Assembly: GCA_938003685.1 (NCBI GenBank)
Contig: CALKXT010000087.1
Location: forward strand, 1-54,301
Reading direction: 5' to 3'
DNA from: an uncultured Sulfitobacter sp.
Lineage (GTDB): Bacteria; Pseudomonadota; Alphaproteobacteria; Rhodobacterales; Rhodobacteraceae
DNA: 54,301 bases
Shown here piece by piece: positions 44,557-53,816 of this stretch. Below the pieces are notes generated by a model. That model worked only from the letters and a program-made list of their open reading frames with translations. It did no database searches and was not told where the DNA came from. Within the stretch, counting starts at the first letter, position 1. Every line of letters begins with the position of its first letter. A program made the position numbers and the translations under genes.

Positions 44557-46185
44557 TCAACGGTTCTGTCCCACCAACGCATCCGCAAATTCCTGAGGAT
44601 CAAACGGTGACAAATCATCAATTTGTTCGCCAACGCCAATCGCATGAATCGGCAAGCCAAATTTGTCGGCCAACGCCACCAGCACACCACCCTTTGCCGT
44701 GCCGTCCAATTTGGTCATCACCAAACCAGAGACATCAGAAATATCTTGGAATACCTTCACCTGGTTCAGCGCGTTTTGTCCCGTCGTGGCATCCAAAACC
44801 AGAAGAGTATTATGTGGCGCCGTTTCGTCTTTTTTGCGGATCACGCGCACGATCTTGGCAAGTTCTTCCATCAAATCACCACGGTTTTGCAAGCGTCCAG
44901 CCGTATCGATCAACAAAAGGTCCGCACCATCCGCCTCCGCCTGTGTCATCGCGTCAAAGGCAAGGCTGGCAGGATCAGACCCTTGCGCGGCTGTCAGCAC
45001 AGGCACGCCTGCGCGTTCACCCCAAACTTGCAATTGCTCTACGGCGGCAGCGCGAAACGTATCGCCTGCGGCAATCACAACCGATTTTCCAGCAGCTTTG
45101 AACTGGCTGGCCAGTTTGCCGATGGTTGTTGTCTTACCAGACCCGTTCACGCCAACAACCAGAACCACTTGAGGTGTCTTGGGATACAAGGGTAAAGGGC
45201 GCGCTACAGGCTCCATGATCCGCGCAATTTCTTGTGCCATCAGATCTTTGATCTCTGATACCGACAGCTTCTTGCCAAAGCGCCCTTCGGCCATGTTTGC
45301 CGTGACCCGCAACGCGGTATCAACGCCCATGTCCGCAGCAATTAGTAATTCCTCTAGTTGCTCTAGCATGTCGTCATCAAGAACACGCCGCACAACAGTT
45401 TTAGGCGCGGCCCGGCCCATCAGGCGGCCAAGTAATCCGGGTTTGGCCGCAGGTTCTGATGGGGTTTCAGCCAAATCAGGAGCGATCTTGGCCAATTCTG
45501 TTTTGAGCGGCACAGCTTTTGCAGCTTCAGCAGCGGCAACTGCTGCATCGCGTTGCGCCTGTTCGTCTGCCGCCCGTTGCACCAATTCTGCGGCTTCTCG
45601 TGCCACTTCTTCTGCCGCGCGACTGGCCCGTTCTGCTGCGGCCTGTTCGGCAGCGATACGCGCCACCTCTTGTGATGCACGCTCTGCCTGTTCTGCCTGT
45701 TCTGCCTGTTCTGCCTGTTCTGCGGCTTGACGAGCGGCCAGTGCATCAGCATCACGTTGCGCTTGGGCGGCTGCGTCACGTTCAGCCTGATCAGCAGCAT
45801 CACGACGCAGCTTCTCTGCCGCATCTTGCTGGGCTTTCAGCTCTGCATCACGCGCCTCTTGTGCTGTACGTTCGACCGCAGCGCGCTCTGCTGCGACCCG
45901 TGCGGCTTCGATCTTGGCGGCCTCCACTTGTGCAGCCTGTTCTGCGGCGTTCTGTTCAGCCACCTCTTGGGCGATGCGGGCGGCTTCTTCTTGCGCGCGT
46001 TCTGTGGCCTCGCGCTCTGCGGCTTCGATCTTGGCTGTATCCACCTGCACATCAACAGGCGCACGCACCTCATCAACAGCCAATGCCTCTTCTTCGCCGC
46101 CATCGCTGACAATCGCCTCTAACCCTTCATCAATCTTGGACGAGGATTTGAATAAGCGCTCTTTTAGCTTCTTGAAAAATGCCAA
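44557..46185 (-). CDS. ftsY: Signal recognition particle receptor FtsY
   Basis: GTPase that docks SRP-ribosome complexes at the membrane. The NG domain (about 230-542) has G1 GVNGSGKTTTIGKLA, G3 DTAGRLQNRGDL, G4 TKLDGTAKGGV and the closing GVGEQIDDLSPFDPQEFA. The preceding A domain is unusually long: from about 25 to 215 it is an Ala/Glu/Gln/Arg-rich, strongly charged, coiled-coil-like region with short repeats such as EQAEQAEQAEQ, encoded by a 9-base tandem repeat at 45689-45724. FtsY A domains vary greatly in length, so this does not change the function call. The total of 542 residues is normal for this group. First gene of the ftsY-DMT-ispZ cluster. Confidence 0.97.
   Translation of the reverse strand: MAFFKKLKERLFKSSSKIDEGLEAIVSDGGEEEALAVDEVRAPVDVQVDTAKIEAAEREATERAQEEAARIAQEVAEQNAAEQAAQVEAAKIEAARVAAERAAVERTAQEARDAELKAQQDAAEKLRRDAADQAERDAAAQAQRDADALAARQAAEQAEQAEQAEQAERASQEVARIAAEQAAAERASRAAEEVAREAAELVQRAADEQAQRDAAVAAAEAAKAVPLKTELAKIAPDLAETPSEPAAKPGLLGRLMGRAAPKTVVRRVLDDDMLEQLEELLIAADMGVDTALRVTANMAEGRFGKKLSVSEIKDLMAQEIARIMEPVARPLPLYPKTPQVVLVVGVNGSGKTTTIGKLASQFKAAGKSVVIAAGDTFRAAAVEQLQVWGERAGVPVLTAAQGSDPASLAFDAMTQAEADGADLLLIDTAGRLQNRGDLMEELAKIVRVIRKKDETAPHNTLLVLDATTGQNALNQVKVFQDISDVSGLVMTKLDGTAKGGVLVALADKFGLPIHAIGVGEQIDDLSPFDPQEFADALVGQNR
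45689..45724 (-). repeat. 9-base tandem repeat inside ftsY
   Basis: Four units of TGTTCTGCC (the last TGTTCTGCG) on the plus strand, with a degraded unit before them. In the ftsY reading frame the unit encodes E-Q-A. Being a multiple of three, copy-number change would lengthen or shorten the A domain without frameshift. Confidence 0.85.
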
Positions 46186-46291
46186 AACGGGGGTCTCCGT
46201 GCCTGTTTCCCTTGATCTATAGGCTCTGTCAGACAGATGAAAGGGTCACGACACAATTGACATAGGCCAACAGACCCCGCACCAAAGCACG

Positions 46292-47173
46292 ATGCGGTAT
46301 TGGGTGATCTTGGTGGTTGGTTTTTGGGTGCAGGCCGCATCGGCTGAACCGCCACAACGCCAGTGTTCTAGTACAAAATGGGGTCAATCCCACTGCATTC
46401 GGCTTGATCATTTTGTCTATGACACATGTAACGCCATTCAGATTTTCACGGCGCGCCACGCGCTGCAGCGCGACTTCTTTGCCCGCCTGATCTGGCAGGA
46501 AAGCCGCTTTGATCCAAATGCTTTATCGCCTGCCAATGCCCGTGGCATCGCACAATTCATCCCCTCAACCGCCAAGTTGCGCGGCTTGGCGGATCCCTAT
46601 AACCCTGCCGACGCACTGGAACACTCCGCGCAATACCTTGCTGAAATGGTTGGGAAATTCGGCAACGAAGGCATGGCTGCCATTGGATACAATGGCGGTG
46701 AGCGCCGTGCCGCTGGTTTCTTGGAGGGCAAAGGGCTGGCCAGTGAAACCATCAATTATGTGCCCATCATAACCGGGCTCACAGCAGAAACTTGGCGAGA
46801 TGCACCACCAAAGACGCTTGACTTGCGACTGTCAAAAACCAAAGATTTCCTGCCCGCCTGCTATGAAATGGGCAAGAACCGTAAACTATCACCCTTGGCG
46901 CGGCCTGAACCATTGATCAAACCATGGGGCGTGCAATTGGCCTTTGGCAAAACCAAAGCGCAAGCCCGCAGCACCTATCAAAAACGCACTGCATCCTGTC
47001 GCGCCGAGGTACGCAAAGAAAAACCAGATTACCTAAACATCAAACACCGCGCCAGCCGCCAGCGTGGCTATGTGATGGCACGGATTGGGCGCAACACGCG
47101 CAAAGCCGCAGATCAGCTTTGCGCGCGTATCCGTCGCGCGGGATGTGTTTGCGCCGTGTACGCAAACAAATAG
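46292..47173 (+). CDS. Exported lytic transglycosylase (SLT-type)
   Basis: A 293-residue exported protein with a signal peptide (RYWVILVVGFWVQAASA) and a soluble lytic transglycosylase domain: LIWQESRFDPNALSPANARGIAQFIP carries the catalytic Glu (in QESRFDP) and the conserved GIAQFIP, followed by DPYNPADALEHSAQYLAEM and the YNGGERR motif. It cleaves between MurNAc and GlcNAc to make anhydro-muropeptides. The basic C-terminal tail (about 200-293) has several Cys and repeated Arg/Lys runs not typical of the core family. It is divergent from ftsY and converges on the NADH-dehydrogenase-like gene with only three bases between. Confidence 0.88.
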   Translation: MRYWVILVVGFWVQAASAEPPQRQCSSTKWGQSHCIRLDHFVYDTCNAIQIFTARHALQRDFFARLIWQESRFDPNALSPANARGIAQFIPSTAKLRGLADPYNPADALEHSAQYLAEMVGKFGNEGMAAIGYNGGERRAAGFLEGKGLASETINYVPIITGLTAETWRDAPPKTLDLRLSKTKDFLPACYEMGKNRKLSPLARPEPLIKPWGVQLAFGKTKAQARSTYQKRTASCRAEVRKEKPDYLNIKHRASRQRGYVMARIGRNTRKAADQLCARIRRAGCVCAVYANK

Positions 47174-47176
47174 ATG

Positions 47177-48889
47177 TTAAACTTCGTCCGGGAAGTGCTT
47201 GATCACCATGCGGATCGGGTTCGGCGCCGCCTGCCCTAGACCACAGATCGATGCATCAACCATGGCGCTGCTCAACTCTTCCAGCAAACCAGTATCCCAT
47301 TTGTCGTTCTGCATCAGCTTAACCGCTTTTTCACAACCAACACGGCACGGCGTACATTGCCCACAGCTTTCATCCTCAAAGAACTTCAGCATATTTAGCG
47401 CCGCAGCACGTGCAGAATCTTGATCAGATAAAACCACAACCGCAGCAGAACCAATGAACGATCCATGTGGTTGCAGCGTATCAAAATCAAGCGGGATATC
47501 GTTCATCGACGCGGGCAACAAACCCGATGACGGGCCGCCCGGCTGATAGGCTTTGAATGCGTGGCCGTCTGCCATACCACCCGCTGCCGCGATAATGTCC
47601 GTGATCGTTGAGCCGGCTGGCAGCAAATACATGCCCGGCGCGGCCACACGGCCCGACACCGAATAGCTGCGCACACCTTTGCGGCCATTTAATTCAGTAC
47701 CTGACATCACTTCTGGACCTTCGCGGCAAATGCGCGTGACCCAGTGCAATGTCTCAACATTATGCACCAAAGTTGGTTTGCCAAAGACACCGACCTGCGC
47801 CACGAATGGCGGACGGTGGCGTGGCATTCCGCGTTTACCTTCGATGCTTTCGATCATCGCGGATTCTTCACCGCAGATGTAGGCACCCGCCCCACGACGC
47901 AAATCAATGTAACCCGCATCAACTATCCCTGCGTCTTCCAACGCTTTGATCTCGCGTGCCAAAATTTCCAAAACCGCTGGATATTCGTCGCGCATGTAGA
48001 GGAACACTTTTTCCGCCTCAACGGCCCATGCTGCAATCAGCATGCCCTCAAGGAACAGATGTGGTGTACGTTCGAGATACCAACGGTCCTTGAACGTGCC
48101 CGGCTCGCCCTCATCCCCATTTACGGCCATGTAACGTGGCCCCGCATTGGCACGCACAAAGCCCCACTTTTTGCCAGATGGGAAACCCGCACCACCCAAA
48201 CCGCGCAGACCAGAGGCAAGCACTTTTTCCTGAACCGCCTCCCAATCGCCATTCGCACGCAAGTCCTTGAGCATGGCATAACCACCCTCTGCTTCATAAG
48301 CTGCAAAGGCTTCATACGCGGGCACATGGGCGTGTGTGTCATTCGCCGCAATTGCCGCGTTCACCTTTTCCGGTGTTGCGTGATCAATGTGGTTGTGACC
48401 AATTTCCAATACAGGTGCTGTATCACAGCGGCCCATACATGGTGCGCGTAAAACACGAACTTCGGAAGCGTCCAACCCATCTTCGAGTGCAGCCTTGAGC
48501 GCCTGCGCGCCCGCCAACTCACATGACAACGAATCGCAAACACGAATTGTTAATGCTGGCGGCGGTGCTTCATCTTCTTTGACCACATCAAAGTGTGCAT
48601 AGAATGTTGCCACCTCATAGACTTCGGCCATGCCAATGCGCATCTCTTCGGCCAAGGCACGCAAGTGAGCGGCAGACAGATGGCCATATTCATCTTGAAT
48701 TAAGTGCAAATACTCAATCAGCAGGTCACGATCACGGGGGCGGTCCCCCAGTAACGCGCGAACTTCCTCCCATGGGCCATCTTGCAATTGGCGCCCCTTG
48801 GTATGGCGACGGCCTTTGCCCTTGCCAGATTTCCAAACCCCTTTTTCAGGGCCTTTTCCTGCGTTTTTTGCGTGATCATCCAGCGCCAT
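47177..48889 (-). CDS. Fused NuoE/NuoF-type NADH oxidoreductase (formate dehydrogenase FdsG-FdsB-like)
   Basis: A 570-residue fusion. Residues about 40-170 match the 24 kDa/FdsG/NuoE thioredoxin-like domain with its [2Fe-2S] Cys set (RVCDSLSCELAG, then APCMGRCDTAP). Residues about 215-560 match the 51 kDa/FdsB/NuoF domain: FMN/NADH motifs GLRGLGGAGFPSGKKWGFVR and NGDEGEPGTFKDR, GAGAYICGEESAMIESIEGKRGMPR, and the N3 [4Fe-4S] Cys in ESCGQCTPCRVGCEK plus a later ASICGLG. This is the diaphorase part of NAD+-linked formate dehydrogenase or hydrogenase-type complexes, not the separate complex I genes. It is alone here: its catalytic subunit is not adjacent, being flanked by a lytic transglycosylase and an AlkB-like gene. 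Confidence 0.87.
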   Translation of the reverse strand: MALDDHAKNAGKGPEKGVWKSGKGKGRRHTKGRQLQDGPWEEVRALLGDRPRDRDLLIEYLHLIQDEYGHLSAAHLRALAEEMRIGMAEVYEVATFYAHFDVVKEDEAPPPALTIRVCDSLSCELAGAQALKAALEDGLDASEVRVLRAPCMGRCDTAPVLEIGHNHIDHATPEKVNAAIAANDTHAHVPAYEAFAAYEAEGGYAMLKDLRANGDWEAVQEKVLASGLRGLGGAGFPSGKKWGFVRANAGPRYMAVNGDEGEPGTFKDRWYLERTPHLFLEGMLIAAWAVEAEKVFLYMRDEYPAVLEILAREIKALEDAGIVDAGYIDLRRGAGAYICGEESAMIESIEGKRGMPRHRPPFVAQVGVFGKPTLVHNVETLHWVTRICREGPEVMSGTELNGRKGVRSYSVSGRVAAPGMYLLPAGSTITDIIAAAGGMADGHAFKAYQPGGPSSGLLPASMNDIPLDFDTLQPHGSFIGSAAVVVLSDQDSARAAALNMLKFFEDESCGQCTPCRVGCEKAVKLMQNDKWDTGLLEELSSAMVDASICGLGQAAPNPIRMVIKHFPDEV

Positions 48890-49054
48890 GATGGGTCCCC
48901 TAAATCTATCGTTTTACAATTCTTATCAAAGCGGATCGTAGCACTGCGTTCGAAAAACGACAAATACGCGGTGCTTTGCGTTGTCTGGCTGCTTTGACTT
49001 TCTTTGTGTCGCCATATTTGTCTTATACTGCCCCTTAGAAAGGACCCTATATTT

Positions 49055-50068
49055 ATGTTGCGGTACATCATCGCCAGCCTGACCCCTGCCGCGCTATTGG
49101 CGCTGGCGTGCCTATTTGGCGGGCTATGGCCATTGATTGCAGTGCTGTCGATCACAGTATTCGTGTTCTTCATGGACAAGCTGTCACTGCCTGTACCAGA
49201 ACAAGACTCCACTGGCCGTGGCCTAAGCCTGTTGCTTGCGGGTGTGCATTTCCCATTGCTCGGCCTTGGCGTATGGGCTTTAGGCTCTGCGCCCTATCTC
49301 GGCACCCTTGATAAGTTGTTGATTTTCACAGGTCTTGGTCTGTTCTTTGGTCAAATTTCAAACTCGAACGCCCATGAATTGATTCACGCCAGCGCGCGTT
49401 TACCCCGGCGCATCGGCGCAGTGATCTATATCTCACTTCTGCATGGTCATCATGTATCTGCGCATTTGCGTGTGCATCACATCCATGCCGCCACCGACAA
49501 TGACCCAAATTCAGCGCGCTTGGGCGAAGGGTTTTGGGTCTATGCGGTACGCGCACTGCGTGGTGAATTTATGGCAGGATGGCGCGCAGACGATAGACAC
49601 CGTGCGCGAGCGTGGACAGCACCATCCGCTATGAGCCATCCATATGTGGGGTATATTCTGGGCGGCATTGTGTGCTTGGCGATCTCGTTTGCGGTCGCAG
49701 ATTGGCCCGGCGTCCTCGCCTACATCGGCATTGCGTTTTATGCCCAGCTACAATTGCTTTTGTCAGACTATGTGCAGCATTACGGTCTACGCCGCGCAAC
49801 TTCGAAAGCAGGCAAGCCCGAACCCATCGGCCCGCATCACAGTTGGAATGCGCCAAAATGGTATTCATCCGCAATGATGTTGAACGCGCCGCGTCATTCA
49901 GACCACCACATGCGTCCGGCCCGCGCCTTTCCTGCACTTGAGGTTACGCAGGATACCATGCCTATTCTCCCCCATTCTCTACCCGTGATGGCGGTTGTCG
50001 CCCTGATCCCGCCGCTGTGGCGTCGCGTGATGGATCGCCGCGTCAAACAGTGGCAAAAGCCTGCGTAA
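49055..50068 (+). CDS. AlkB-type non-haem diiron membrane hydroxylase (alkane 1-monooxygenase-like)
   Basis: A 337-residue integral membrane protein with six or so helices (TPAALLALACLFGGLW, ISITVFVFFMD-like and others) and the His clusters of the AlkB/fatty acid hydroxylase group: HELIHASARLPR (HELxH), HGHHVSAHLRVHHIHAATDNDP (HxxHH and further His) and APRHSDHHMRPAR (HxxHH-like). AlkB itself oxidises medium-chain alkanes to 1-alkanols with rubredoxin; no rubredoxin or reductase gene is nearby, so the electron source and substrate are open. Xylene-monooxygenase-type or fatty-acid hydroxylase activity is possible. The ATG at 49055 starts right at the first membrane helix. Confidence 0.83.
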   Translation: MLRYIIASLTPAALLALACLFGGLWPLIAVLSITVFVFFMDKLSLPVPEQDSTGRGLSLLLAGVHFPLLGLGVWALGSAPYLGTLDKLLIFTGLGLFFGQISNSNAHELIHASARLPRRIGAVIYISLLHGHHVSAHLRVHHIHAATDNDPNSARLGEGFWVYAVRALRGEFMAGWRADDRHRARAWTAPSAMSHPYVGYILGGIVCLAISFAVADWPGVLAYIGIAFYAQLQLLLSDYVQHYGLRRATSKAGKPEPIGPHHSWNAPKWYSSAMMLNAPRHSDHHMRPARAFPALEVTQDTMPILPHSLPVMAVVALIPPLWRRVMDRRVKQWQKPA

Positions 50069-50117
50069 CTGCGCACACCCTCTGGCCCCTTACGCCCATT
50101 TCTGACAATCTCGCGTG

Positions 50118-50513
50118 ATGAAGTACATTTTTGCAATCATCTGCGCCCTGTGCGCCCTGCCCGCGTTAGCACAAGACATCATGTCAGCCGACGAATTTGA
50201 TGCCTATACCAAGGGTAAGACGTTATTCTATGGCCGCGGTGGTGATGCTTATGGCGCTGAAATATATCACGAAAATCGCCGCGTGCAGTGGTCCTTCTTG
50301 GACGGTGTGTGCAAAGAAGGTAAATGGTACGAACAGGGCGAATTGATCTGCTTTGTCTATGAAGACAATCCAGATCCACAATGCTGGAGCTTTGTTGAAG
50401 GTACGCGCGGATTAATTGCGCGATTTGAGAATGAGCCAAACACAACCGAACTTTATGAGGCCCAAGACCAAGGCCAAGAAATGTTGTGCCTTGGACCAAA
50501 GGTCGGTGTTTAA
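50118..50513 (+). CDS. Small secreted protein of unknown function, paralog of 53418-53816
   Basis: A 131-residue product with a signal peptide (KYIFAIICALCALPALAQ) and a mature domain of about 110 residues with paired Cys: LDGVCKEGKWYEQGELICFVYEDNPDPQCWSF and a last Cys near the end. ICF-YED-PDP--CW is shared with the protein encoded at 53418-53816, which has the same length and signal peptide, so the two are paralogs in a family I do not recognise. Four Cys suggest two disulfides in the periplasm. The ATG at 50118 is preferred over the in-frame GTG at 50115. It converges on xseA with a ten-base gap. Confidence 0.8.
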   Translation: MKYIFAIICALCALPALAQDIMSADEFDAYTKGKTLFYGRGGDAYGAEIYHENRRVQWSFLDGVCKEGKWYEQGELICFVYEDNPDPQCWSFVEGTRGLIARFENEPNTTELYEAQDQGQEMLCLGPKVGV

Positions 50514-50523
50514 GCTCAAAGCC

Positions 50524-52080
50524 CTATAGTAATGTGCCCTGCTCTGGTGGCGTATCAGGTTTGCTTGGCTTTTTAGCAGGTTTCCCAGCACCGCCCGCGC
50601 CAACCACCAACTTGCCATCGGCAAATTCGATCTCAAGCGTCCCGGCCTTTTTCGCCTGAGCCTTGCCCGTAACGACGTTACCATCACCGCGCACAACCGC
50701 AAATCCACGCGCCAAGGTTTCGGTATATCCCAGCGTTGCTAAGGTACGACCAAGCGATGTTATGCGCTCTTTGCGCTTATCCATTGCCCGTTTATCTGCA
50801 GCGTGCATGCGCTGCCAAATATCATTCAGCCGCTTTGCCTCGCGGTCGATATCTTTACCCAGCAGTTCAGGGCGGAACGATTTTATATGGCCTTCAAGTC
50901 GATCCCGTTTGCGCAATACGCAACGATCCAACGCAGGTCGCAACCGTCCTGCCAGATCATCAAGGCGGCGGCGGTCGTTTTGCACCCGCGTACGCAATGT
51001 CGCGGGACGCAGCGACCCGGCAACGTCAGCCAAACGAACACGCCGCCGCTGCACGCCTGCGATTAGTGCGGGTTCCAGTTTTTCAGCGGCCCGGTCCAGC
51101 CGTTGCCTTGGTCCATCTAACAATGCATCTGCGCGCGGCAAAGCACGTGCCACATCACGCAACCGCTGAGTGCGCCGTGTCAAACCTTGGCTCAACAGCA
51201 CAGACATCCGCGCTTCTTGGGTATCGAGCCAGGCCGCCAGTTCATGGCGCACAGGCACGGCGAGTTCCGCCGCCGCAGTTGGCGTTGGTGCGCGTTTGTC
51301 TGACACAAAATCAATCAGCGTTGTATCGGTCTCATGCCCCACGGCTGAGATCAGCGGAATATCAGAGGCCGCCGCCGCACGCGCAACTATTTCTTCGTTA
51401 AAGCCCCACAGGTCCTCAACCGATCCCCCCCCGCGTGCGACGATGATCAGGTCGGGCCGTGGCAACGCACCGCCCGGTGTCAGTGCATTAAACCCTTCAA
51501 TCGCGCGCGCCACTTCGGGGGCGCACGCCTTGCCTTGAACGGCAACAGGCCAAACCAAAACCTTGCGCGGGAAACGATCCCGCAGACGATGCATAATATC
51601 GCGGATCACCACACCTTGCAGCGATGTGACCACGCCGATCACCTCTGGTAAATACGGCAAAGGTTTCTTGCGGCCCTCGTCGAACAATCCCTCGGAAGCC
51701 AGCGCTTTTTTACGTTTCTCAAGCATCGCCATCAACGCGCCCTCGCCTGCGATGGCGATGCGTTGGGCGTTCAGTGCAAATTTCGATTGGAACCCACTGG
51801 CCGTCATCTTGCCTTCGGCAATGACTTCGCTGCCTTCCTCGGGGATCATGCCCAGCGATGGAATTTGCCCCTTCCACGTTTGGCAAGACAAAACAGATCG
51901 GTCGTCCTTGAGGTCAAAATACAAATGCCCCGAGCGCGCCTGCACCACCCGGCCAACTTCGCCTTTGATCCGCACCCAGCCGAGTTCGGACTCAACCAGC
52001 TTTTTAACGGATCCCGCAATTTCGGAAACCGTGAATTCGGGTGTGTTTGACCCCGGTGTTGGATCGTCGAGCAAGTCCAT
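50524..52080 (-). CDS. xseA: Exodeoxyribonuclease VII large subunit
   Basis: A 518-residue subunit of ExoVII, a single-strand-specific nuclease that trims DNA to oligonucleotides. The N-terminal OB-fold begins FTVSEIAGSVKKLVESELGWVRIKGEVGR. The catalytic domain has YLPEVIGVVTSLQGVVIRDIMHRLRDRFP, DLIIVARGGGSVEDLWGFNEEIVARA and ISAVGHETDTTLIDFVSDKRAPTPTAAAEL, and is followed by a long Arg-rich helical coiled-coil region (about 310-460). It starts at MDLLDDPTPGS; the frame to 52155 adds a segment reaching the divergent purD promoter and lacking a domain. xseB is not in the window. Confidence 0.96.
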   Translation of the reverse strand: MDLLDDPTPGSNTPEFTVSEIAGSVKKLVESELGWVRIKGEVGRVVQARSGHLYFDLKDDRSVLSCQTWKGQIPSLGMIPEEGSEVIAEGKMTASGFQSKFALNAQRIAIAGEGALMAMLEKRKKALASEGLFDEGRKKPLPYLPEVIGVVTSLQGVVIRDIMHRLRDRFPRKVLVWPVAVQGKACAPEVARAIEGFNALTPGGALPRPDLIIVARGGGSVEDLWGFNEEIVARAAAASDIPLISAVGHETDTTLIDFVSDKRAPTPTAAAELAVPVRHELAAWLDTQEARMSVLLSQGLTRRTQRLRDVARALPRADALLDGPRQRLDRAAEKLEPALIAGVQRRRVRLADVAGSLRPATLRTRVQNDRRRLDDLAGRLRPALDRCVLRKRDRLEGHIKSFRPELLGKDIDREAKRLNDIWQRMHAADKRAMDKRKERITSLGRTLATLGYTETLARGFAVVRGDGNVVTGKAQAKKAGTLEIEFADGKLVVGAGGAGKPAKKPSKPDTPPEQGTLL

Positions 52081-52155
52081 GAGACCCCCACGCTTGTGTC
52101 TGTGTCTGCCCCAGCTTAGAACGCCCGAGAAGCAAGGCCAAGGGAGCATCACCAA

Positions 52156-53421
52156 ATGAACATTCTAATTCTGGGCAGTGGCGGGCGTGAACATTCCTTG
52201 GCCTGGGCAGTGATGCAAAACCCCAAATGTGACAAGCTGATCGTGGCACCGGGCAATGCCGGAATTGCTGCGATTGCCGATTGTGCAGCACTCGACATTA
52301 TGGACAGCGCGGCGGTGATCACGTTTTGCGAGGCAGGTAGCATTGATTTTGTCATTGTCGGCCCCGAAGCGCCCTTGGCCGTTGGTGTTTCTGACGATCT
52401 GCGCGCTGCTGGATTTACGGTTTTCGGCCCCTCCGCTGCTGCGGCGGAATTGGAAGCGTCAAAGGCGTTCACAAAAGAAATCTGCGCCGCCGTAAATGCG
52501 CCAACCGCCGCCTATGGTCATTTCACCGATGCAGGTGCCGCACGCGCCTATGTCGCTGAACAAGGTACGCCGATTGTCATCAAAGCTGATGGATTGGCCG
52601 CTGGCAAAGGTGTGATCATCGCCATGACGGACGCTGAAGCCTTGGCCGCCGTTGACACGATGTTTGATGGCACCTTTGGCGATGCGGGTACTGAGGTAGT
52701 GATCGAAGAATTCATGGAAGGCGAAGAAGCGTCTTTCTTTGTTCTCTGTGATGGCGACACAGTATTGCCGATTGGCACCGCCCAAGATCACAAGCGTGTG
52801 GGTGACGGCGACACCGGGCCCAATACGGGCGGCATGGGGGCCTATTCACCTGCCCCCGTTCTGACCGACGAAATTGCCGAGCGTGCCCTCAATGAAATTA
52901 TCCGCCCCACCATGGCCGAAATGGCGCGCCGCGGGATGCCCTATCAAGGCGTGCTTTATGCGGGCCTGATGATCAAAGACGGTCAGCCGCGACTGGTCGA
53001 ATACAATGTGCGCTTTGGTGATCCTGAATGTCAGGTGTTGATGATGCGCCTTGGTGCGCAAGCCTTTGATTTGATGCAGGCCGCCGCTGAGGGTCGCTTG
53101 AGCGAGATGCAGGTGAATTGGGCAGAGGATCACGCGCTAACAGTGGTCATGGCTGCGAATGGCTACCCGGATACATATGAAAAAGGTACTGTCATCAACG
53201 GCTTGGATGCGTTGCCCGAGGACAGTTCAAACATGGTGTTTCATGCAGGTACTGCCAAAAAAGATGGCGCTTTGGTCGCTGTGGGCGGCCGTGTGTTGAA
53301 TGTCACCGCACGGGGGGCAACACTGGCCGAGGCCCAAAAGCGCGCCTATGCCATGGTTGATCAGATTGACTGGCCTCAGGGATTTTGCCGACGTGATATC
53401 GGCTGGCGCGCGCTGGACTAA
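52156..53421 (+). CDS. purD: Phosphoribosylamine-glycine ligase
   Basis: Second step of purine synthesis: joins glycine to 5-phosphoribosylamine with ATP. The 421-residue ATP-grasp protein is normal in length. Marks are the Rossmann start [38 protein letters not shown], the ATP-binding [46 protein letters not shown] and the metal-binding [15 protein letters not shown]. It is divergent from xseA, with 75 bases between starts, and overlaps the convergent small secreted-protein gene by four bases, sharing the sequence CTAA as both stop codons. Confidence 0.98.
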   Translation: MNILILGSGGREHSLAWAVMQNPKCDKLIVAPGNAGIAAIADCAALDIMDSAAVITFCEAGSIDFVIVGPEAPLAVGVSDDLRAAGFTVFGPSAAAAELEASKAFTKEICAAVNAPTAAYGHFTDAGAARAYVAEQGTPIVIKADGLAAGKGVIIAMTDAEALAAVDTMFDGTFGDAGTEVVIEEFMEGEEASFFVLCDGDTVLPIGTAQDHKRVGDGDTGPNTGGMGAYSPAPVLTDEIAERALNEIIRPTMAEMARRGMPYQGVLYAGLMIKDGQPRLVEYNVRFGDPECQVLMMRLGAQAFDLMQAAAEGRLSEMQVNWAEDHALTVVMAANGYPDTYEKGTVINGLDALPEDSSNMVFHAGTAKKDGALVAVGGRVLNVTARGATLAEAQKRAYAMVDQIDWPQGFCRRDIGWRALD

Positions 53422-53816
53422 GAAATCGGCGCGTCCTCGCAGACCACAGGTGTGTCATCTATCGCTGTGATCCGTTGCACCTGAAAACTGCTGCGCGACA
53501 TGACCAGCAATCCACGTTCATCCATGAACGGCATCCAACAATTGTCTGGATCCGGGTAGTCCTCATAGAGGAAACAAATTAACGGGCCGCGAATTGTAAT
53601 TTTTCCATAAGAACAAAAACCGCTTTCGGGTGCCCAAACTGATTGATCACGGCGCAAGAATTTTTCGATCCCAACGACATGACCATCTTGGGAATCGTTA
53701 AACGTCAGCGTGTTACCCACCGCTTGATCCAGAAATACCTCGGGCGAGATTTGGGTTTGTGCGCTGGCAAAGTTCGCCAACCAGACACACAAAAATATGC
53801 CACACATCCGCTTCAT
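53418..53816 (-). CDS. Small secreted protein of unknown function, paralog of 50118-50513
   Basis: A 132-residue product with a signal peptide ([18 protein letters not shown]) and a mature domain holding [30 protein letters not shown] and a final VCEDAP Cys. The Cys spacing and the ICF-YED-PDP motif match the paralog about 3.3 kb away. N-terminal halves are only loosely similar ([15 protein letters not shown] against EFDAYTKGKTLFYGR). It overlaps by ATGA with the FG-GAP/VCBS protein upstream, so it is coexpressed with that putative secreted protein, in contrast to its solitary paralog. It converges with purD. Confidence 0.8.
   Translation of the reverse strand: MKRMCGIFLCVWLANFASAQTQISPEVFLDQAVGNTLTFNDSQDGHVVGIEKFLRRDQSVWAPESGFCSYGKITIRGPLICFLYEDYPDPDNCWMPFMDERGLLVMSRSSFQVQRITAIDDTPVVCEDAPIS

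Noticed and set aside
45689-45724. Short tandem repeat as a CRISPR-like array
   Set aside because: Nine-base units without spacers, inside the ftsY frame; encodes E-Q-A repeats.
47177-48889. Assignment as complex I NuoE and NuoF
   Set aside because: The two domains are one fused chain and no other nuo genes are near. FdsG/FdsB-type fusion fits better.
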